Origin: Hydrogenophaga sp.
GTDB lineage: Bacteria > Pseudomonadota > Gammaproteobacteria > Burkholderiales > Burkholderiaceae_C
NCBI RefSeq assembly: GCF_026125785.1
Contig: NZ_JAHCKL010000012.1
Location: 1-64,000, forward strand
Direction: 5' to 3'
DNA: 64,000 bases
Shown: in pieces, positions 54,552-64,000 of the stretch
Position numbering within the stretch: position 1 is the first letter of the stretch
How the letters are laid out: each line of letters opens with the position of its first letter
Position numbers and translations under genes: made by a program
Notes under the pieces: generated by a model
What the model was told of the DNA's origin: nothing
Database searches by the model: none
The model's input: the letters and a program-made list of their open reading frames with translations, nothing else

Positions 54552-56129
54552 ATGAGCATCCCCACCCTGCTTCCCAACCACCTTGGCGGCCAATGGGTCA
54601 CCGGCAGCGGCGCCGGCACACCGTTGTTCGACCCCGTGCTGGGCACCGAGCTGGTCCGCGTGAGCAGCGCGGGCCTGGACCTGGCCGCGGGCTTCCGCTT
54701 TGCCAGGGAACAAGGGGGCAGCGCCCTGCGCGCGCTGAGCTATGGCCAGCGCGCCGGTCTGCTGGGCGCCATCGGCAAGGTGCTACAGGCCCACCGCGAC
54801 GCCTACTACGAGATCGCCACCGCCAATTCGGGCACCACCGCGCGGGATTCGGCGGTGGACATCGATGGCGGCATCTTCACGCTCGGCTACTACGCGAAAC
54901 AGGGCGAGGCCCTGGGCGAGGCGCGCGTGCTGCTGGATGGCGAGCGCATCCGCATGGGCAAGGACCCGGCCTTCCAGACCCAGCACATCCTGCAGCCCAC
55001 GCAGGGTCTCGCGCTGTTCATCAACGCCTTCAACTTCCCGAGCTGGGGCCTGTGGGAGAAGGCGGCACCCGCCCTGCTCTCCGGGGTGCCCGTCATCGTG
55101 AAACCCGCCACGGCCACGGCCTGGCTCACCCAGCGCATGGTCCAGGACGTGGTCGACGCGGGCATCCTGCCGCCCGGCGCGCTCTCGGTGGTCTGCGGCT
55201 CGTCCGCCGGGCTGATGGACCAGCTGCAGCCTTTTGACGTGGTGTCGTTCACCGGCTCGGCCGAGACCGCACGCCTGATCCGCAGCCACCCGGCGGTGGC
55301 CGAGCGGTCGGTGCGCTGCAACATCGAGGCCGACAGCCTGAACGCCGCGCTCCTGGACCCCGACGCCACCGCCGACAGCGAGGCCTTCAACCTGCTGGTC
55401 AACGAGGTGGTGCGCGAGATGACGGTCAAAAGCGGGCAGAAGTGCACCGCGATCCGCCGGGTCTTCGTGCCGCGAGCGCTGTACGACGCCGCCGCCCAGG
55501 CCATCGCCGCGAAGCTGGCCAGGACCACGGTGGGCAACCCGCGCAGCGAGGCGGTGCGCATGGGTTCGCTGGTGAGCACCGAGCAGAAAGCCAACGTGCT
55601 CGAAGGCATCGCCCGCCTCCGCGCCGAGGCGGAGGTGCTGTTCGACGGCAGCGGCCAGCCCCTGGTCGATGCGGACGCCGCGACCTCGGCCTGCGTGGCG
55701 CCCACCCTGCTGGGCAGCCGCGCGCCCGCCCAGGCCCGGTTGCTGCACGAGGTGGAGGTATTCGGCCCGGTCGCCACGCTCATGGCCTACGACGGCCTGG
55801 CGCAGGCCGTCGAACTCATCCGCCGCGGCGAAGGCTCCCTGGTGTGCTCCCTGTACAGCGCCAACCCGGCCTTCATCGCCGAGGCCGCGCTGGCGCTGGG
55901 CAGCGCGCACGGCCGCGTGCACGCCATATCGCCCGACGTCGCCGCCAGCCAGACCGGCCATGGCAACGTGATGCCCATGTCGCTGCACGGCGGGCCCGGT
56001 CGCGCCGGCGGCGGTGAAGAACTGGGGGGCTTGCGCGCGCTGGGCTTCTATCATCGGCGCAGCGCCGTGCAGGCCGGAGTCGATGCGCTGGACGCGCTGG
56101 CGGCGTCCGCTGTCGCGCTCAAGCTCTGA
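54552..56129 (+). CDS. boxD: 3,4-dehydroadipyl-CoA semialdehyde dehydrogenase BoxD
   Basis: A 525-residue aldehyde dehydrogenase that oxidises the BoxC product to 3,4-dehydroadipyl-CoA. Substrate and cofactor motifs are INAFNFPSWGLWEKAAPALL, VIVKPATATAWLTQRM, VSFTGSAETARLI, the Glu of CNIEADSLNAALL and the catalytic Cys of SGQKCTAIRR. Start ATG 54552 with CGGAGACACC ahead. It resembles the PaaZ dehydrogenase half without a hydratase domain. Divergent from boxR, followed by bclA. Confidence 0.94.
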   Translation: MSIPTLLPNHLGGQWVTGSGAGTPLFDPVLGTELVRVSSAGLDLAAGFRFAREQGGSALRALSYGQRAGLLGAIGKVLQAHRDAYYEIATANSGTTARDSAVDIDGGIFTLGYYAKQGEALGEARVLLDGERIRMGKDPAFQTQHILQPTQGLALFINAFNFPSWGLWEKAAPALLSGVPVIVKPATATAWLTQRMVQDVVDAGILPPGALSVVCGSSAGLMDQLQPFDVVSFTGSAETARLIRSHPAVAERSVRCNIEADSLNAALLDPDATADSEAFNLLVNEVVREMTVKSGQKCTAIRRVFVPRALYDAAAQAIAAKLARTTVGNPRSEAVRMGSLVSTEQKANVLEGIARLRAEAEVLFDGSGQPLVDADAATSACVAPTLLGSRAPAQARLLHEVEVFGPVATLMAYDGLAQAVELIRRGEGSLVCSLYSANPAFIAEAALALGSAHGRVHAISPDVAASQTGHGNVMPMSLHGGPGRAGGGEELGGLRALGFYHRRSAVQAGVDALDALAASAVALKL

Positions 56130-56193
56130 ACACCCCGCTGCCACCCGCCCGCGAGGCCGACAGGGTTGAAGGACACCCGACCCGGTTCGAGCA

Positions 56194-56219
56194 GGCTTCG
56201 ACAGGCTCAGCCCGAACGG
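56194..56219. repeat. REP-like element, second exact copy
   Basis: All 26 bases equal 51529-51554 (core GCTTCGACAGGCTCAGCCCG). It runs straight into the tandem array at 56221. Confidence 0.88.
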
Positions 56220-56220
56220 A

Positions 56221-56340
56221 TTGGGCTCAACCTGAAGGGATTGGGCTCAACCTGAAGGGATTGGGCTCATTCCCAAGGGATTGGCCTCATTCCCAAGGGA
56301 TTGGCCTCATTCCCAAGGGATTGGCCTCATTCCGAACAGA
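56221..56340. repeat. Six 20-bp tandem repeats between boxD and bclA
   Basis: Six units of exactly 20 bp. Units 1 and 2 read TTGGGCTCAACCTGAAGGGA, unit 3 TTGGGCTCATTCCCAAGGGA, units 4 and 5 TTGGCCTCATTCCCAAGGGA, and unit 6 is a diverged TTGGCCTCATTCCGAACAGA. The array ends 31 bases before the bclA ATG. The 20-bp period suggests slippage growth. It could alter bclA leader length among strains. It is not CRISPR: no spacers. Confidence 0.95.
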
Positions 56341-56371
56341 CCGTTTGCATGAACAACGCAGGAGACACATC

Positions 56372-57946
<1,575 letters not shown>

Positions 57947-57999
57947 AGAAGACGGCGCGGCGATCCGGCGCGGACAGGCCCGGGCTCGCTGGCGCTGCC

Positions 58000-59091
58000 T
58001 CAGGTGTCCTTCGATATCTTGATCGAGGGAAACTTGCTGGAAAAGTCCTTCGCCTTGGTGGCCACCTTGACCGCCACCTGCCGCGCCACGCTTTTGTAGA
58101 TCTGCGCGATCTCGCCATCCGGCTCGGCCACCACCGTGGGACGGCCACCGTCGGCCTGCACGCGGATGCCCATGTTCAACGGCAGGGCGCCGAGGTAGTC
58201 CATGCCGTACTCGGCAGCCATCTTCTTGCCGCCGTCGGCGCCGAAGATGTGCTCCACATGGCCGCACTTCTCGCACACATGCACCGCCATGTTCTCCACG
58301 ATGCCCAGGATGGGCACGCCCACCTTCTCGAACATCTTGATGCCCTTGCGCGCATCCAGCAGGGCGATGTCCTGCGGCGTGGTGACGATCACCGCGCCGG
58401 TCAGCGGCACGCGCTGCGACAGCGTAAGCTGGATGTCGCCGGTGCCAGGCGGCATGTCGACGATGAGGTAGTCCAGGTCCTTCCAGTTGGTCTGGCGCAG
58501 CAGTTGCTCCAGCGCCTGCGTGGCCATGGGGCCGCGCCAGATCATGGCCTGGTCGGCATCGACCAGGAACCCGATGGAGATGCACTGGATGCCGTGGTTC
58601 TCCAGCGGATCCATGGTCTTGCCGTCGCTGCTCTCGGGACGGCCCTGGATGCCCAGCATCATGGGCTGGCTGGGGCCGTAGATGTCGGCGTCGAGCACAC
58701 CCACGCGCGCACCTTCGGCCGCCAGGGCCAGCGCGAGATTGGCCGCCGTGGTGCTCTTGCCCACCCCTCCCTTGCCCGAAGCCACGGCGATGATGTTCTT
58801 GACGCCGGGCAGCAACTGCACGCCGCGCTGGACCGCGTGCGGGATGATGTTCATCGTCACGTTGACCGAGACGTTCTCCACACCGGGCACGGAGCGCGCC
58901 GCGGCGATGAGCGCGCGCCGCAGCGCCGGCACCTGGCTCTTGGCCGGGTAGCCCATCTCGATGTCGAAGGCGACCTCGCCTTCGCTCACCTGCAGATTCT
59001 TCAGCGCCTTGGTGGACACGTAGTCCTTGCCCGTACCGGGATCGGTCACGGCTTGCAGCGCACTCAGCAGCGCCTGGGTATCAACGGCCAT
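58000..59091 (-). CDS. apbC: Mrp/ApbC iron-sulfur cluster carrier ATPase
   Basis: A 363-residue MinD-type ATPase that carries iron-sulfur clusters to apoproteins. A MIP18-like domain (about 5-85) precedes the ATPase with deviant Walker A GKGGVGKSTTAANLALA, LIVDMPPGTGD, and the cluster-binding Cys pair in VCEKCGHVEHIFG. Convergent with bclA and divergent from metG, an arrangement also found in other proteobacteria (apbC/metG). Confidence 0.96.
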   Translation of the reverse strand: MAVDTQALLSALQAVTDPGTGKDYVSTKALKNLQVSEGEVAFDIEMGYPAKSQVPALRRALIAAARSVPGVENVSVNVTMNIIPHAVQRGVQLLPGVKNIIAVASGKGGVGKSTTAANLALALAAEGARVGVLDADIYGPSQPMMLGIQGRPESSDGKTMDPLENHGIQCISIGFLVDADQAMIWRGPMATQALEQLLRQTNWKDLDYLIVDMPPGTGDIQLTLSQRVPLTGAVIVTTPQDIALLDARKGIKMFEKVGVPILGIVENMAVHVCEKCGHVEHIFGADGGKKMAAEYGMDYLGALPLNMGIRVQADGGRPTVVAEPDGEIAQIYKSVARQVAVKVATKAKDFSSKFPSIKISKDT

Positions 59092-59194
59092 GTGGGGCTA
59101 TCTCCTGTGGTTGGCTCTCTTCAAGGTGGCCCGCAGTCTACCGTTCCACTCCGGCTGCGGCCATACACACAGGCGGCATGAGGGCATAGGCCCG

Positions 59195-59200
59195 TAAAAT
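59195..59200 (+). promoter_or_regulatory. Candidate -10 element of metG
   Basis: TAAAAT lies 30 bases before the metG ATG, flanked by CCCG/CGGG. No convincing -35 was found, so this is tentative. Confidence 0.35.
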
Positions 59201-59229
59201 CGCGGGTTCCCCGACCGAAAGCCCTTCCC

Positions 59230-61284
59230 ATGAGCCAGCGACGCCTGTTCGTCACCACCGCCCTGCCTTACGCCAATGGCCACTTCCACATCGGCCACAT
59301 CATGGAATACATCCAGGCCGATATCTGGGTGCGGTTCCAGCGCATGCAGGGCCACGAGGTGCACTTCGTCTGTGCGGACGACGCGCACGGCGCGCCGATC
59401 ATGATCGCGGCGGACAAGGCGGGCAAGACACCGCAGCAGTTCGTGGCCGACATCGCCGCCGGCCGCAAGCCCTACCTGGACGGCTTCCACATCGGCTTCG
59501 ACAACTGGCACAGCACCGACGCGCCCGAGAACCACGAGCTCGCCCGCCAGATCTACCGCGACCTCAAGGCCGCGGGCCTGATCGAGACACGCACCATCGA
59601 ACAGTTCTTCGACCCCGAGAAGAACATGTTCCTGCCCGACCGATTCATCAAGGGCGAGTGCCCCAACTGCCACGCCAAGGACCAGTATGGCGACAACTGC
59701 GAGGTCTGCGGCAAGGTCTACAGCCCCACCGACCTGATCAGCCCGTATTCGGCCCTCTCGGGCGCCAAGCCGGTGCTGAAGAACTCGGAACATTTCTTCT
59801 TCAAGCTCTCCGACCCGCGCTGCCTGGCCTTTCTCAAGCAATGGACACAGAGCGGCGCGGTGCAGTCCGAGGTGCTCAACAAGATCAGCGAGTGGATCGC
59901 GCCCGACGAAGACGGCCGGACCAAGCTGGGCGACTGGGACATCAGCCGCGACGCGCCCTACTTCGGCATCGAGATTCCCGACGCGCCGGGCAAGTATTTC
60001 TACGTGTGGCTCGACGCACCGGTGGGCTACCTGGCCTCGCTCAAGAACTGGCTCGGCAAACAAGGCATCGACTACGACGCCTTCATGGCCGACCCGACGA
60101 CGGAGCAGTACCACTTCATCGGCAAGGACATCATCACCTTCCACACGCTGTTCTGGCCTGCCATGCTGCACTTCAGCGGCCGCAAGACGCCGAATGCGGT
60201 GTTCGTGCACGGCTTCCTGACCGTGAACAACGGGGAGAAGATGAGCAAGAGCCGCGGCACCGGGCTCGACCCGCTCAAGTACCTGAGCCTGGGCATGAAC
60301 CCCGAGTGGCTGCGCTACTACCTGGCCGCCAAACTCTCTCCCCGCAACGAAGACATCGACTTCAACCGCGACGACTTCATGCTGCGGGTGAACAGCGACC
60401 TGATCGGCAAGTTCGTCAACATCGCCAGCCGCGCCGCAGGCTTCATCGCCAAGCGCTTCCAGGGCCGGCTTGCCGCGGCCGCGACCGATGGCCAGGCCCT
60501 GCTCGCACCGCTGCAGGCCGCCGCACCGGCCATCGCCGAGCTGTACGCCACACGAGAGTACGGCAAGGCGCTGCGCGAGATCATGCTGCTGGCCGACCGC
60601 GTGAATGCCTACGTCGACCAGAACAAGCCCTGGGAGCTGGCCAAGCAGGACGGGCAGGATGAGCGCCTGCACGATGTGTGCAGCACCTGCATCGAAGCCT
60701 TCCGCCTGCTCACGCTCTACCTCAAGCCCGTCCTGCCGGCATTGGCCGCACAGGTCGAGTCCTTCCTGCAGGTGCAGCCACTGCAATGGGCAGACGCGGC
60801 GCGCCAGCTCGGCCAGGGCCACGCCATCCAGGCCTACCAGCACCTGATGCAACGCGTGGATCCCAAGCAGCTCGATGCGCTGTTCGAACCACCACCAGCG
60901 CCGGTGGAGGCCGCGCCGCTCCCTGGCGGTGAAGCCATCGCCGACACCATCACCATCGACGACTTCGCCAAGATCGACCTGCGCATCGCGCAGATCGTGG
61001 CCTGCGAGCCGGTGGAGGGATCCACCAAGCTGCTGCGGCTCACGCTGGACGTCGGCGAGGGACGCACGCGCAACGTGTTCAGCGGCATCGCCAGCGCCTA
61101 CCAGCCGCAGGACCTGGTCGGCAAGCTGACCGTGGTCGTGGCCAACCTGGCGCCGCGCAAGATGAAGTTCGGCGTCAGCGAAGGCATGGTGCTCGCCGCC
61201 AGCCATGCGGACGAAAAGGCGCATCCGGGCATTCACGTGCTCGAACCCTGGCCGGGTGCGACGCCAGGCATGCGGGTGCGCTGA
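59230..61284 (+). CDS. metG: Methionyl-tRNA synthetase
   Basis: A 684-residue class I synthetase. The HIGH motif is HIGH in [11 protein letters not shown] and KMSKS is in [13 protein letters not shown]. The zinc knuckle Cys are [19 protein letters not shown]-terminal EMAP-type tRNA-binding domain (about 575-684; [26 protein letters not shown]) allows dimer formation and is the bacterial long form. Divergent from apbC. Confidence 0.98.
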   Translation: MSQRRLFVTTALPYANGHFHIGHIMEYIQADIWVRFQRMQGHEVHFVCADDAHGAPIMIAADKAGKTPQQFVADIAAGRKPYLDGFHIGFDNWHSTDAPENHELARQIYRDLKAAGLIETRTIEQFFDPEKNMFLPDRFIKGECPNCHAKDQYGDNCEVCGKVYSPTDLISPYSALSGAKPVLKNSEHFFFKLSDPRCLAFLKQWTQSGAVQSEVLNKISEWIAPDEDGRTKLGDWDISRDAPYFGIEIPDAPGKYFYVWLDAPVGYLASLKNWLGKQGIDYDAFMADPTTEQYHFIGKDIITFHTLFWPAMLHFSGRKTPNAVFVHGFLTVNNGEKMSKSRGTGLDPLKYLSLGMNPEWLRYYLAAKLSPRNEDIDFNRDDFMLRVNSDLIGKFVNIASRAAGFIAKRFQGRLAAAATDGQALLAPLQAAAPAIAELYATREYGKALREIMLLADRVNAYVDQNKPWELAKQDGQDERLHDVCSTCIEAFRLLTLYLKPVLPALAAQVESFLQVQPLQWADAARQLGQGHAIQAYQHLMQRVDPKQLDALFEPPPAPVEAAPLPGGEAIADTITIDDFAKIDLRIAQIVACEPVEGSTKLLRLTLDVGEGRTRNVFSGIASAYQPQDLVGKLTVVVANLAPRKMKFGVSEGMVLAASHADEKAHPGIHVLEPWPGATPGMRVR

Positions 61285-61287
61285 GCC

Positions 61288-62028
61288 GTGTTTGCACCGA
61301 TCCGCGGCTTCACCGGTCTGCAGCGCACGCCGCAGACCGACCTCAAGCTGGGCTCGGTGCTGGCCTTCGTGGCCGGCGCGGCCAATGCCGGTGGCTTTCT
61401 CGCGGTGGGGCAGTACACCTCCCACATGACGGGCATCCTGTCCTCGGTGACCGACCATCTGGTGCTTGGGCATTTCACCCTGGCCATGGCCGCTGCCGGT
61501 TCGGTGCTGGCCTTCCTGCTGGGCGCCATGACGACCGCCTGGCTGGTCAACTGGGGCATGCGCCAGGAACTGCGCAGCGCCTACGGCCTGCCCTTGATCC
61601 TGGAAGCCGCCGCGCTGCTGGTGTTCGGCCTGTTCGGCGCCGCCATCGGCTTCATGACCCCGGTGTTCCTGCCGCTCACCGTGGTGCTGCTCTGCTTCAT
61701 CATGGGCCTGCAGAACGCCGTGATCACCAAGATCTCGCGCGCCACCATCCGCACCACCCATGTGACCGGACTGGTCACGGACCTGGGCATTGAACTGGGC
61801 AAGTTGCTCTACGTGAACCGGCATCCTGGCGCCGAACCGGTCCTGGCCGATCGGCAGCGCCTGCGCGTACACGGTCAGCTCATCGCCTGCTTCTTCGTTG
61901 GCGGCCTGGCCGGCGCCCTGGGTTTCAAACACGTGGGCTTCGTCAGCACCGTCCCGCTGGCGGCGCTGCTGCTGCTGCTCGTGCTGCGCCCGGCACTGGA
62001 CGACTGGCAGCGCCTGCGTGCGCCCTGA
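61288..62028 (+). CDS. DUF1275 (YoaK-like) membrane protein
   Basis: A 246-residue protein with six to seven membrane helices. Family marks are ANAGGFLAVGQYTSHMTGIL, GLQNAVITKISRATIRTTHV and TGLVTDLGIELGK. The function of DUF1275 is unknown. The GTG start lies 4 bases after the metG stop and has no clear ribosome site, so translation may be coupled to metG. Confidence 0.87.
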   Translation: MFAPIRGFTGLQRTPQTDLKLGSVLAFVAGAANAGGFLAVGQYTSHMTGILSSVTDHLVLGHFTLAMAAAGSVLAFLLGAMTTAWLVNWGMRQELRSAYGLPLILEAAALLVFGLFGAAIGFMTPVFLPLTVVLLCFIMGLQNAVITKISRATIRTTHVTGLVTDLGIELGKLLYVNRHPGAEPVLADRQRLRVHGQLIACFFVGGLAGALGFKHVGFVSTVPLAALLLLLVLRPALDDWQRLRAP

Positions 62029-62031
62029 TGC

Positions 62032-62535
62032 TTACTTGGGGTCCAGCTCAGGGTCGCGCACCGACCCGGTGGACACCACCCGCAGGTCGCTGTCGAACAC
62101 CACGGTGAAGATCTTCGAGTCGCTCGCGTTGGGACCGTCGAGGTAACGCCAGTCGTAGTGCGTCTGCCGCTTCGCTTCGTAGGGGGTCACTTTCATGGGT
62201 TTGCCCAGCATGCGGCGCACCGCCTCCATCGGCATGCCCGGCGTCACCCGCGCGAAGTTCTGCGGTGTCAGCACCTGGCGCAGTGCGGCCATCTTGCCGT
62301 CGGGCCCGATGGTGATCATGTAATTGCGGTGGCCCGCGGGCTGGCGGTTGTACTCGTAGATCTGGGCCCCGTCCTCGCCCTCCCAGACCGCCTCGGGAGC
62401 GCCAAAGCGCTCGCGCACATCGGCTTCGGTGGACACGCCCTCCTCGAGTTCACCGATGTTCTGCTGGTCGCAGGCCGCCAGCAGCGCCAGACACCCCGCC
62501 AGCACCAGCCCCCGCCACACCGCCGTTCCTCGCAT
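62032..62535 (-). CDS. bamE: BamE-like (SmpA/OmlA) outer-membrane lipoprotein
   Basis: A 167-residue lipoprotein with a signal sequence and lipobox LLAACDQQ (Cys about 22). A SmpA/OmlA fold follows: IGELEEGVSTEADVRERFGA and ARVTPGMPMEAVRRMLGKPM, two repeats of the G-x-s-x-xdV.. type, longer than the about 110-residue E. coli BamE. A role in outer-membrane protein assembly is possible, but other OmlA-like lipoproteins exist, so the symbol is tentative. I use the ATG 62535. Convergent with the DUF1275 gene. Confidence 0.68.
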   Translation of the reverse strand: MRGTAVWRGLVLAGCLALLAACDQQNIGELEEGVSTEADVRERFGAPEAVWEGEDGAQIYEYNRQPAGHRNYMITIGPDGKMAALRQVLTPQNFARVTPGMPMEAVRRMLGKPMKVTPYEAKRQTHYDWRYLDGPNASDSKIFTVVFDSDLRVVSTGSVRDPELDPK

Positions 62536-62635
62536 GCAGACCCCTTGTCGCCACACAAAAATTCAGTGTATACCCCGCCCCGGTACCCCTCGAACCGTCA
62601 GGCCCAGCAAGGGTTGCGAAAGGTAACATGCCACG

Positions 62636-64000
62636 ATGCTGAAAGGACTGCCGCCCCTGGCCCCATTCCGGCCCCGGCTGTTGCGGGATCTGCGGGGCTA
62701 CGACCGGGACAAGCTGGCGCGCGACCTGGGCGCGGGCACCACGGTGGGCATCGTGGCCCTTCCACTGGCCATGGCCTTTGCCATCGCCAGCGGCCTCAAG
62801 CCCGAAGCGGGCCTGTGGACCGCCATCATTGCGGGCTTCCTGATCGCCGCGCTGGGCGGCACCTCGGTGCAGATTGGGGGCCCGGCAGGCGCCTTCATCG
62901 TCATCGTCTACGGCATCGTGGAGCGCTACGGCGTCGCCAACCTGCTCATCGCCACCGCCAGCGCGGGCGTGCTGCTCTTCCTCATGGGCCTGTTCCGGCT
63001 GGGCTCGCTGGTGCGCTACGTGCCGGTGAGCGTGGTGCTGGGCTTCACCAACGGTATCGCCGTGCTGATCGCGCTGTCGCAGGTGCGCGACCTGCTCGGG
63101 CTGGCCATCCCCCACATGCCGGCCAGCTTCTTCGGCCAGATCGGCGCCATGGCCGAGCACATCGGCAGCTTCAACCCCTATGCCCTCGGGCTGGGCGCGC
63201 TGTGCGTGCTGGGGCTCTTCCTCTGGCCGCGGCTGTGGGCGGTGGATTCGCAGTTCCGCCGCCAGCTGCAAGCCCTGGACACCGTCAGCGCGCTGCGCGC
63301 CACCTCGCGCATCCCCGGTCCGGTGGTGGCGCTGGTCACGCTCACCCTGCTGGCCTGGGCATTGCACCTGCCGGTGGAGACCATCGGCTCACGTTTCGGC
63401 GGCATACCGCAAGGCGCCCCTGCGTTCCAACTGCCGGAGTTCTCCTGGGAGACCGCGCGCCTGCTCGTAACGCCCACGTTGACCATTGCCCTGCTCGGAG
63501 CGATCGAGTCCCTGCTGTGCGCACGCGTGGCCGACCAGTTGGGCGACCGCCCCAAGCACGACCCCAACCAGGAGCTGATGGCCCAGGGGATCGCCAACAC
63601 CGTGGTGCCGTTCTTTGGCGGCATGCCGGCCACCGGCACCATCGCGCGCACCGTCACCAATATCCGCTCGGGTGCCGTCTCGCCCGTGGCGGGCATGGTG
63701 CATGCGCTCACCCTGGCGGCCGTGGTGCTGCTGGCCGCACCCCTGGCTTTCCACATCCCGCTGGCGGTGCTGGCCGGCGTGCTGCTGTTCGTGGCCTGGA
63801 ACATGGGCGAGTGGCGCGAGTTCGCACGCCTGCGGCACTTCAGCAACCACTACCGGCTGATGCTGCTGTCCACCTTCTTCGTGACCATCGTCTTCGATCT
63901 CACCGTGGCGGTGGAACTGGGGCTGGTGCTGGCGGTGGTGCTGTTCGTGCGGCGCCAGAGCGCCATCTTCCGCGCCGAGGCCGTGGCCCGCACCCCGCAG
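62636..64000 (+). CDS. SulP-family anion transporter, 3' end outside window
   Basis: The first 455 codons are present and the frame is open at the window end. Family marks are TTVGIVALPLAMAFAIASGL, GGTSVQIGGPAGAFIVIVYG, VVLGFTNGIAVLIALSQVRD and FGGMPATGTIARTVTNIRSG. About 11-12 membrane helices are covered; a STAS domain would follow outside. SulP proteins move sulfate, bicarbonate or dicarboxylates; the substrate cannot be told. No carbonic anhydrase fusion is visible in this part. Confidence 0.94.
   Translation, partial: MLKGLPPLAPFRPRLLRDLRGYDRDKLARDLGAGTTVGIVALPLAMAFAIASGLKPEAGLWTAIIAGFLIAALGGTSVQIGGPAGAFIVIVYGIVERYGVANLLIATASAGVLLFLMGLFRLGSLVRYVPVSVVLGFTNGIAVLIALSQVRDLLGLAIPHMPASFFGQIGAMAEHIGSFNPYALGLGALCVLGLFLWPRLWAVDSQFRRQLQALDTVSALRATSRIPGPVVALVTLTLLAWALHLPVETIGSRFGGIPQGAPAFQLPEFSWETARLLVTPTLTIALLGAIESLLCARVADQLGDRPKHDPNQELMAQGIANTVVPFFGGMPATGTIARTVTNIRSGAVSPVAGMVHALTLAAVVLLAAPLAFHIPLAVLAGVLLFVAWNMGEWREFARLRHFSNHYRLMLLSTFFVTIVFDLTVAVELGLVLAVVLFVRRQSAIFRAEAVARTPQ

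Noticed and set aside
56221-56340. CRISPR array
   Set aside because: Units are contiguous 20-bp repeats with no spacers and no cas genes nearby.
59098-61932. 944-codon frame on the minus strand antisense to metG
   Set aside because: Shadow of the GC-rich metG and DUF1275 genes; low-complexity His/Gln/Gly-rich translation, no family resemblance.

Overview
The window is GC-rich, densely coding and betaproteobacterial, most like a Comamonadaceae member close to Hydrogenophaga. The grounds are a NorR/Ric/quinol NO reductase locus, the aerobic benzoyl-CoA (box) pathway, two complete TRAP transporters beside IclR regulators, and dispersed palindromic repeats between genes. This is inference from gene content; no rRNA or tRNA gene was seen.

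Region by region. 1-1.9 kb: an IS3-type transposase cut by the window edge and one small protein. 2-10.1 kb: a nitric oxide defence block. It holds two small membrane proteins, the NO-sensing repressor NsrR, NnrS, a truncated haemoglobin and a cupin, then NorR divergent from ric (ytfE) and norB. The control DNA is readable: an NsrR-type palindrome, three GGT-N7-ACC NorR sites, an IHF-type site and a sigma-54 promoter. 10.1-14.4 kb: a gene graveyard with a broken Nudix hydrolase, half a pirin, an in-frame RES/LysR chimera and two IS3 fragments, surrounding three small secreted proteins of unknown function. 14.4-27.5 kb: a divergently arranged catabolic island around an IclR regulator. One arm has two aldolases, a TRAP transporter, an amidase, a ThDP enzyme and a beta-hydroxyacid dehydrogenase. 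The other arm has a second amidase, a CoA-transferase and a CitE-like lyase. Its substrate is unknown. 27.5-34.1 kb: housekeeping genes katG, serS, ispH, fkpB, radC and an Smr-domain gene. 34.1-40.7 kb: a second IclR-controlled locus (SMP-30 lactonase, a two-repeat EthD-like protein, zinc alcohol dehydrogenase, TRAP transporter), probably for a sugar or sugar acid. 40.8-48.4 kb: a small protein, a group II truncated haemoglobin, a large FtsX-type permease, upp, and a two-component pair whose sigma-54 activator carries GAFHGA instead of GAFTGA. 48.4-57.9 kb: the box cluster (boxA, boxB, boxC, boxR, boxD, bclA). BclA activates benzoate to benzoyl-CoA, BoxAB epoxidises it, BoxC opens the ring and BoxD oxidises the aldehyde product. 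BoxR-type TGCA-N6-TGCA operators lie at both outward promoters. 58-64 kb: apbC/mrp, metG, a DUF1275 membrane protein, a BamE-like lipoprotein and a SulP transporter cut by the window end.

The most promising uncharacterised units are the 14.4-27.5 kb catabolic island, the three secreted orphans at 12.2-13.7 kb, and the activator with the altered sigma-54 contact loop.
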